This document shows positions 5,965 to 9,386 of a stretch of 9,386 nucleotides of DNA, piece by piece. Source of the stretch: Clostridiales bacterium DTU092 (GTDB lineage: Bacteria > Bacillota > Clostridia > Caldicoprobacterales > Caldicoprobacteraceae); the NCBI GenBank assembly GCA_001513505.1, contig LFTM01000312.1, forward strand, positions 1 to 9,386. The letters run 5' to 3'. Every line of letters starts with the position of its first letter. Within the stretch, counting starts at the first letter, position 1. Below the pieces are notes generated by a model. It was not told the origin of the DNA and did no database searches. It saw only the letters and a program-made list of their open reading frames with translations. A program made the translations under genes and the position numbers.

Positions 5965-7047
5965 GTGGTACAAGCCAGGTTGGAAGAATTAAATCTGCCT
6001 GACATATTAACGTTTAATGACGGAAACAGGGTGGAAAATAAGGACATGTGGCCAAGAAGAAGAGCCGAGATTATTCAACTTCTAGGAAGTCAGGTTTATG
6101 GCTTTTCGCCGCCTCCGCCGCCGGACGTATATTGGAATATAGAGAGTAGAGATGACATGGCTTTTGCTAATAAAGCCGTCCATTCCGTTGTAAGTCTGAA
6201 ATTTGAAACTCCTAAAGGTGAGTTTTCCTTTCCTGTTCATCTGATTATTCCCAAGACTACCGTTCCACCTCCATTGTTCCTCAACATAGCATTTCGTCAG
6301 AATATACCTGACATATATCTTCCTGTCGAAGAAATAATAGATCAGGGTTTTGCCATAGCCTCTTTCTGCTATCAGGATATTGTTCCGGATTGTGACGACG
6401 GTTTTGTCTCCGGTCTGGCGGATATGTATGGAGCAAAGAATCGAAAACCAGACGAATGGGGCAAAATATCCATGTGGGCATGGGCTGCCCAAAGGGTGAT
6501 GGACTACCTGCAGAAACTTGATGACATTGATAAAAAACGCATAGCAGTTGTTGGCCATTCCAGATTAGGGAAAACAGCTCTTTGGTGTGCCGCACAGGAC
6601 CAGCGGTTTTTTATGGGTATATCGAACAATTCTGGCTGTTCAGGAGCTGCCATAAGCAGGGGTAAAAAGGGTGAACGAATAAAAGATATTGTCAATCGGT
6701 TTGGCTACTGGTTCTGCGAAAATTACAGCCAATACATCGATAATGAGGCAAGCATGCCATTTGACCAGCATTTTTTGATTGCAGCAATTGCCCCCAGATT
6801 TGTTTATGTAAGCAGTGCCGCAGAAGATGAATGGGCGGATCCCGAATCAGAGTTTCTGGGCTGTGCAGCCGCATATGATGCCTATAAATTGTTTGGGCTT
6901 AACGGTTTAATCCCGGGAGAAAAGGTCCCCGGGACAGGGGATATACTGCATCAGGGACGTATAGGCTATCATTTAAGAACAGGCTCCCATTATTTGAGCA
7001 GGTATGACTGGAATCAGTTTATACAGTATTTTCGCAGGTGGATGTAA
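5965..7047 (+). CDS. Cytoplasmic CE15-like glucuronoyl esterase (alpha/beta hydrolase)
   Basis: CE15 enzymes cleave esters of (4-O-methyl-)glucuronic acid linking xylan to lignin. The 360-residue product is a bare catalytic domain: an N-terminal FGSQVYG-like region followed by a proline run (49-53), then the nucleophile elbow GHSRLGKTALW (Ser199), SNNSGCSGAAISR (220-232), FGYWFCENY (246-254), LPVDQH-like MPFDQH (264-269), IAPRFVYVSSAAEDEWADP (275-293), and the catalytic His342 in GSHYLSRYDW. The canonical acid, 23 residues after the serine, is Asn222 here. Glu287 or Asp288 in the later loop may replace it. The start is GTG 5965 after AAAGGGG. An in-frame stop at 5938 excludes an upstream signal peptide, so the enzyme should act in the cytosol on imported oligosaccharides. 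The true substrate is uncertain. It interrupts the usual yajC-secDF neighbourhood. Confidence 0.8.
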   Translation: MVQARLEELNLPDILTFNDGNRVENKDMWPRRRAEIIQLLGSQVYGFSPPPPPDVYWNIESRDDMAFANKAVHSVVSLKFETPKGEFSFPVHLIIPKTTVPPPLFLNIAFRQNIPDIYLPVEEIIDQGFAIASFCYQDIVPDCDDGFVSGLADMYGAKNRKPDEWGKISMWAWAAQRVMDYLQKLDDIDKKRIAVVGHSRLGKTALWCAAQDQRFFMGISNNSGCSGAAISRGKKGERIKDIVNRFGYWFCENYSQYIDNEASMPFDQHFLIAAIAPRFVYVSSAAEDEWADPESEFLGCAAAYDAYKLFGLNGLIPGEKVPGTGDILHQGRIGYHLRTGSHYLSRYDWNQFIQYFRRWM

Positions 7048-7251
7048 ACGCATAAACTACGGACCGTATATATCTGAAGAATATAATGGAAATTACCTTG
7101 TGAAAAGGCTTAGAACCTGTTGACGAAGCGGAAGACAGCCGCAACCAATGTCTGAGCGTAAGCGAGTTTTGGTGGAGGTCTGGAGCGAGTTTTACTTATT
7201 TCTAGCCTTGAACTTAAGTGATTGGAATAGTATTCTGTATAGTAATAAGCC
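7048..7251. other. Gene-free stretch after the esterase gene
   Basis: No start codon with a ribosome site and no convincing protein frame is present. A small hairpin CCTT-GTGAA-AAGG (7096-7108) lacks a T-run, so no clear terminator follows the esterase gene. The only structured part is the more GC-rich block at about 7116-7193, listed separately. From 7194 on the DNA is AT-rich again, with the short palindrome GAATAGTATTC (7225-7235). Confidence 0.6.
7116..7193. repeat. Repeat-like GC-richer block, possible mobile-element remnant
   Basis: The block stands out from AT-rich flanks. It contains an imperfect direct repeat: copy 1 at 7150-7170 (gtctgagcg, taa, gcgagtttt) and copy 2 at 7178-7193 (gtctggagcgagtttt), 28 bases apart. 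ACCAA (7144-7148) and TTGGT (7169-7173) form an inverted repeat around copy 1, and GCGG (7128-7131) pairs with CCGC (7139-7142). A non-initiated open frame of 33 codons (7104-7202) runs through it. It resembles the dispersed intergenic repeats of clostridial genomes, but that comparison is from memory and no second copy lies in this window. Confidence 0.4.
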
Positions 7252-7280
7252 TTGTTTTAACCCAAATTTGCTGTTATAAT
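7252..7280 (+). promoter_or_regulatory. Strong promoter of the SCIFF peptide gene
   Basis: TTGTTT (7252-7257) and a perfect TATAAT (7275-7280) are 17 bases apart, and TGT at 7272-7274 adds an extended -10. Transcription would start near 7287, giving a leader of about 70 bases. AAAAACTA (7281-7288) and TAGTTTTT (7330-7337) form an 8-base inverted repeat, and TACC/GGTA (7303-7306/7316-7319) forms a small stem inside it. Confidence 0.7.
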
Positions 7281-7340
7281 AAAAACTAGGTTGAAGTATA
7301 TTTACCGATGCTTATGGTATGTCAAATCATAGTTTTTCTT

Positions 7341-7347
7341 GAGGAGG
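7341..7347 (+). promoter_or_regulatory. Ribosome binding site that fixes the SCIFF start
   Basis: GAGGAGG lies eight bases before the ATG at 7356. The in-frame ATG at 7308 has no such site, and using it would add 16 residues not found in the SCIFF family. Confidence 0.85.
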
Positions 7348-7355
7348 ATGAAAAC

Positions 7356-7493
7356 ATGAAACACATCAAAGTATTACATAAGGGTTCTTTGAAGGAGAGT
7401 GCAAAAAAAGGAGGTTGCGGAGAGTGCCAGGCAGCATGCCAGTCTGCATGTAAGACATCATGTACCGTCGCTAATCAAAGCTGTAGCAAATAA
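7356..7493 (+). CDS. SCIFF ranthipeptide precursor (six cysteines in forty-five residues)
   Basis: This 45-residue peptide precursor exactly fits the SCIFF name: Cys21, 24, 28, 32, 36 and 43. A leader MKHIKVLHKGSLKESAKKGG precedes a core beginning CGECQAACQSACK and ending in CSK. In characterised relatives a SPASM-type radical SAM enzyme links Cys32 to Thr37 by a thioether. Both residues are present here (SCT at 35-37). SCIFF-derived ranthipeptides have been linked to quorum sensing in solventogenic clostridia. The gene has its own strong promoter, ribosome site and terminator, so it is probably expressed at high level as a single-gene transcript. The maturase gene usually next to it is not present on either side within this window. 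It lies 125 bases upstream of secD. Confidence 0.93.
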   Translation: MKHIKVLHKGSLKESAKKGGCGECQAACQSACKTSCTVANQSCSK

Positions 7494-7523
7494 AACATAT
7501 CAATCAGGTTTAGAAACCGTTTA

Positions 7524-7553
7524 AAAGCAGTAGCTTGACTACTGCTTTATTTA
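7524..7553 (+). terminator. Intrinsic terminator of the SCIFF gene
   Basis: AAAGCAGTAG (7524-7533) pairs perfectly with CTACTGCTTT (7539-7548) around the loop CTTGA. The following TTTATTTATATT tract is T-rich though interrupted. It lies 30 bases past the stop and separates the peptide gene from secD. Confidence 0.8.
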
Positions 7554-7555
7554 TA

Positions 7556-7585
7556 TTGACGAGCAAAAGGTTGACGTATTATAAT
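7556..7585 (+). promoter_or_regulatory. Sigma-A promoter of secD-secF
   Basis: TTGACG (7556-7561) and a perfect TATAAT (7580-7585) are 18 bases apart. The start site would be near 7592, leaving a leader of about 27 bases with AAGGGGG (7605-7611) before the secD ATG. The -35 abuts the T-tract of the SCIFF terminator. Confidence 0.7.
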
Positions 7586-7618
7586 GGATAGGTAAGTTTT
7601 TTATAAGGGGGACAGAAA

Positions 7619-8878
7619 ATGAAGAAGAAAAGTGGCATTAAGCTGCTTTTAATTATTGCCTGTATAGCAGTGCTTTGCTATATTGCATTAAATGGTTTTG
7701 AAATAGGGGTATACAGAGTTGTACCCATTGTTAATGAGATAAAACAGGGCCTTGATCTAAGAGGCGGACTGTACGTTGTTTATGAAGCCGAAATAGAACC
7801 CGGGGATGCTGACGGGGAGAATAAGATATCTGGAGCTATTCGTGTTATGCGTAACCGCCTTGATAAGGCAAATCAGCACGAAGCTACCATTGCACCCCAA
7901 GGAACCAACAGGATTGTGGTGGAAATACCGGGGGTAGAAAATCCACAGGAACTTGCTGATATACTGGCTGAGCCTGCAGTTCTTGAATTTATTGGTCCCG
8001 AGGATGATATTATAATTACCGGTAAAGATGTTAAAACGGCTAAGCCCGCGTATATAACAGGTCAGAAGCCGGTTGTTCAATTCGAACTTCATTCTGAAGG
8101 TGCCCAAAAGTTTGCTGAGGCTACCGAGAAATATAAGGATCAAATAATTAAGATTGTTTTGGATGGCAATCCAATATCTGAACCCAGGGTAAACGATGTG
8201 ATAGCAACTGGGGAAGGTGTAATAGAAGGAATGGCCAGCATTGAGGAAGCTACCAGACTGGCTAATCTAATCGAAAGCGGTGCCCTTCCCGTTGAACTGA
8301 AACAAGCCGCAGTAAGGACCATCGGTGCTACATTAGGAGCAGACGCTCTTGAAAAGGGTTTATTTGCCGGTATGATCGGGATCGGTATGGTATTTTTGTT
8401 TATGCTTTTCATCTACAGGCTCCCGGGTCTGATTGCCGATCTGGCCCTTATTGTATATGCTCTCCTGGTGGTAGTGGCTATCGTTGTACTGGGGGTTACT
8501 ATGACCCTGCCGGGTATTGCCGGTATTGTTCTTTCGATAGGAATGGCAGTAGATGCCAATGTTATCATATTTGAACGGATTAAAGAGGAGTTGAGAACCG
8601 GAAAATCATTAAGGTCATCGGTGGACTCCGGGTTTTCCAAAGCTTTCAGTGCTATATTGGACGGAAACCTGACGACGATTATCGCTGCATTGGTCCTGCT
8701 GTTTTTTGGGACAGGCCCTATTCAGGGTTTTGCAATATCGTTGTTAATTGGAATACCGGCCAGTATGTTGACGGCAATAACTTTTACCAAGTATGTATTA
8801 CGGCTTATTGTTGACTTGGGGATAAATAATCTCAAGCTGTACGGTGTGAGAGAGGGGGCAGCGGAAAATGGTATTTGA
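7619..8878 (+). CDS. secD: Protein translocase subunit SecD
   Basis: SecD with SecF uses the proton or sodium gradient to complete protein export through SecYEG. The 419-residue, six-helix protein has a first membrane helix (about 7-23), the GLDLRGG motif (44-50), and an extracytoplasmic P1 region with RNRLDKANQHEATI (78-91) and ESGALPVELK (219-228). Five further helices follow (about 247-266, 270-292, 299-317, 350-364 and 370-392). The core motif LPGIAGIVLSIGMAVDANV (297-315) includes Asp312, the residue matching the ion-coupling aspartate. GTGPIQGFAISLLIGIP (364-380) is also standard. It is a separate SecD of the short Gram-positive/clostridial kind, not a SecDF fusion. ATG 7619 has a strong AAGGGGG site. 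The end overlaps secF by 11 bases. Confidence 0.97.
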   Translation: MKKKSGIKLLLIIACIAVLCYIALNGFEIGVYRVVPIVNEIKQGLDLRGGLYVVYEAEIEPGDADGENKISGAIRVMRNRLDKANQHEATIAPQGTNRIVVEIPGVENPQELADILAEPAVLEFIGPEDDIIITGKDVKTAKPAYITGQKPVVQFELHSEGAQKFAEATEKYKDQIIKIVLDGNPISEPRVNDVIATGEGVIEGMASIEEATRLANLIESGALPVELKQAAVRTIGATLGADALEKGLFAGMIGIGMVFLFMLFIYRLPGLIADLALIVYALLVVVAIVVLGVTMTLPGIAGIVLSIGMAVDANVIIFERIKEELRTGKSLRSSVDSGFSKAFSAILDGNLTTIIAALVLLFFGTGPIQGFAISLLIGIPASMLTAITFTKYVLRLIVDLGINNLKLYGVREGAAENGI

Positions 8879-9386
8879 TTTTGTTTCAAAGTATAAAATA
8901 TTTCTTATAATTTCTCTTATTGTGATCATAGCCGGGCTGGCAGTGATATTTTTGCAGGGACTGAACCTTGGCGTTGACTTTATAGGTGGCAGTTTGATAT
9001 ATATAAACATAGGAGAACAATATTCAGCCGATGATATACGGAGTATATTATCTTCCCAGGGAATAGATGCCACAGTCGTTCAGGTTGGCGAAAACAAACA
9101 GGATGCAATGATCCGTATGCGGCATATGGAAAATCAGGAGGAAGTACAGAAAAAGCTGATTGCTGCCCTGAAGAAAAAATATAATTTGGCGGATGAAAAA
9201 TTCAGTGTGGATACTGTAGGGCCAACTGTAGGAAAGGATTTGACTTTAAATGCTTTAAAATCCACTATAATCGCATGGATTTGTATACTCATATACATCT
9301 GGTTCAGATTTGAATTAAAATCGGGAGTAACCGCTGTTGTCGCTTTAATACATGATGTACTTGTTATGGTTGCAGTTGCTGCCCTT
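8868..9386 (+). CDS. secF: Protein translocase subunit SecF, N-terminal part (3' end outside window)
   Basis: SecF pairs with SecD to form the twelve-helix export motor. The frame is open from ATG 8868 to the window edge, giving 173 residues of a protein that is usually about 290-310. It starts MVFDFVSKYKIF, with the first membrane helix at about 11-29. It then has LNLGVDFIGGS (32-42, the SecF counterpart of SecD's GLDLRGG), a short extracytoplasmic domain, SVDTVGPTVGKDL (about 112-124), and a second helix entering WFRFELKSGVTAVVALIHDV, which is typical of the family. A GGGGG site (8854-8858) inside the end of secD serves the start. The 11-base overlap with secD implies translational coupling and near-equal synthesis of the two subunits. 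Confidence 0.96.
   Translation, partial: MVFDFVSKYKIFLIISLIVIIAGLAVIFLQGLNLGVDFIGGSLIYINIGEQYSADDIRSILSSQGIDATVVQVGENKQDAMIRMRHMENQEEVQKKLIAALKKKYNLADEKFSVDTVGPTVGKDLTLNALKSTIIAWICILIYIWFRFELKSGVTAVVALIHDVLVMVAVAAL

Noticed and set aside
6082..6558. 158-codon minus-strand open frame
   Set aside because: It lies wholly opposite the esterase gene. Its arginine run comes from the opposite strand of the proline codons. It has no promoter or ribosome site.
7104..7205. 33-codon open frame in the repeat-like block
   Set aside because: It has no start codon with a ribosome site. It is better treated as repeat sequence than as a gene.
7308..7355. Upstream ATG that would lengthen the SCIFF precursor to 61 residues
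   Set aside because: There is no ribosome site before it. GAGGAGG sits correctly before the ATG at 7356, and that start gives exactly 45 residues.
1..9386. CRISPR array, rRNA or tRNA gene, or complete insertion sequence
   Set aside because: I saw no regularly spaced repeats, no RNA-gene signatures and no transposase frame on either strand.

Overview
The window looks like a piece of chromosome from a low-to-moderate-GC Clostridia member, a Gram-positive anaerobe. Three things point there: RuvC is present (Bacillus uses RecU instead), the order ruvC-ruvA-ruvB-queA-tgt-yajC is typical of Clostridia, and a 45-residue SCIFF ranthipeptide precursor is encoded. A glucuronoyl-esterase-like gene fits a plant-polysaccharide degrader, but that is inference.

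Layout. (1) Positions 1-345, minus strand: the N-terminal third of argG (argininosuccinate synthase). It has a well-spaced promoter overlapped by a strong ARG-box-like ArgR operator. (2) 428-4944, plus strand: a sigma-A promoter drives ruvC, ruvA, ruvB (Holliday-junction processing), then queA and tgt (queuosine tRNA modification). (3) 4971-5378: yajC with its own probable promoter and an intrinsic terminator. (4) 5474-5884: a small four-helix membrane protein of the TIGR04086 type. (5) 5965-7047: a cytoplasmic CE15-like alpha/beta hydrolase, with an extended -10 promoter overlapped by a cre-like operator. (6) 7048-7355: a gene-free stretch with a more GC-rich, repeat-like block and then a strong promoter. 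(7) 7356-7493: the SCIFF peptide gene as a single-gene unit with its own terminator. (8) 7556-9386: a promoter, secD, and the first 173 codons of secF, overlapping secD by 11 bases.

How the genes relate. RuvABC branch-migrates and resolves Holliday junctions. QueA and Tgt act at consecutive steps of queuosine synthesis. YajC, SecD and SecF are accessory subunits of the Sec translocase, but here they are split by the membrane protein, the esterase and the peptide gene.

The most notable feature is the SCIFF precursor. It keeps all six cysteines and the Cys32/Thr37 pair known from thioether formation. The radical-SAM maturase normally expected beside it is absent: the 125-base gap to secD holds only a terminator and a promoter. 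I found no wholly new system. The best leads are the maturase-less SCIFF gene, the inserted cytosolic CE15-like enzyme with a non-canonical active site, and the repeat-like block between them.
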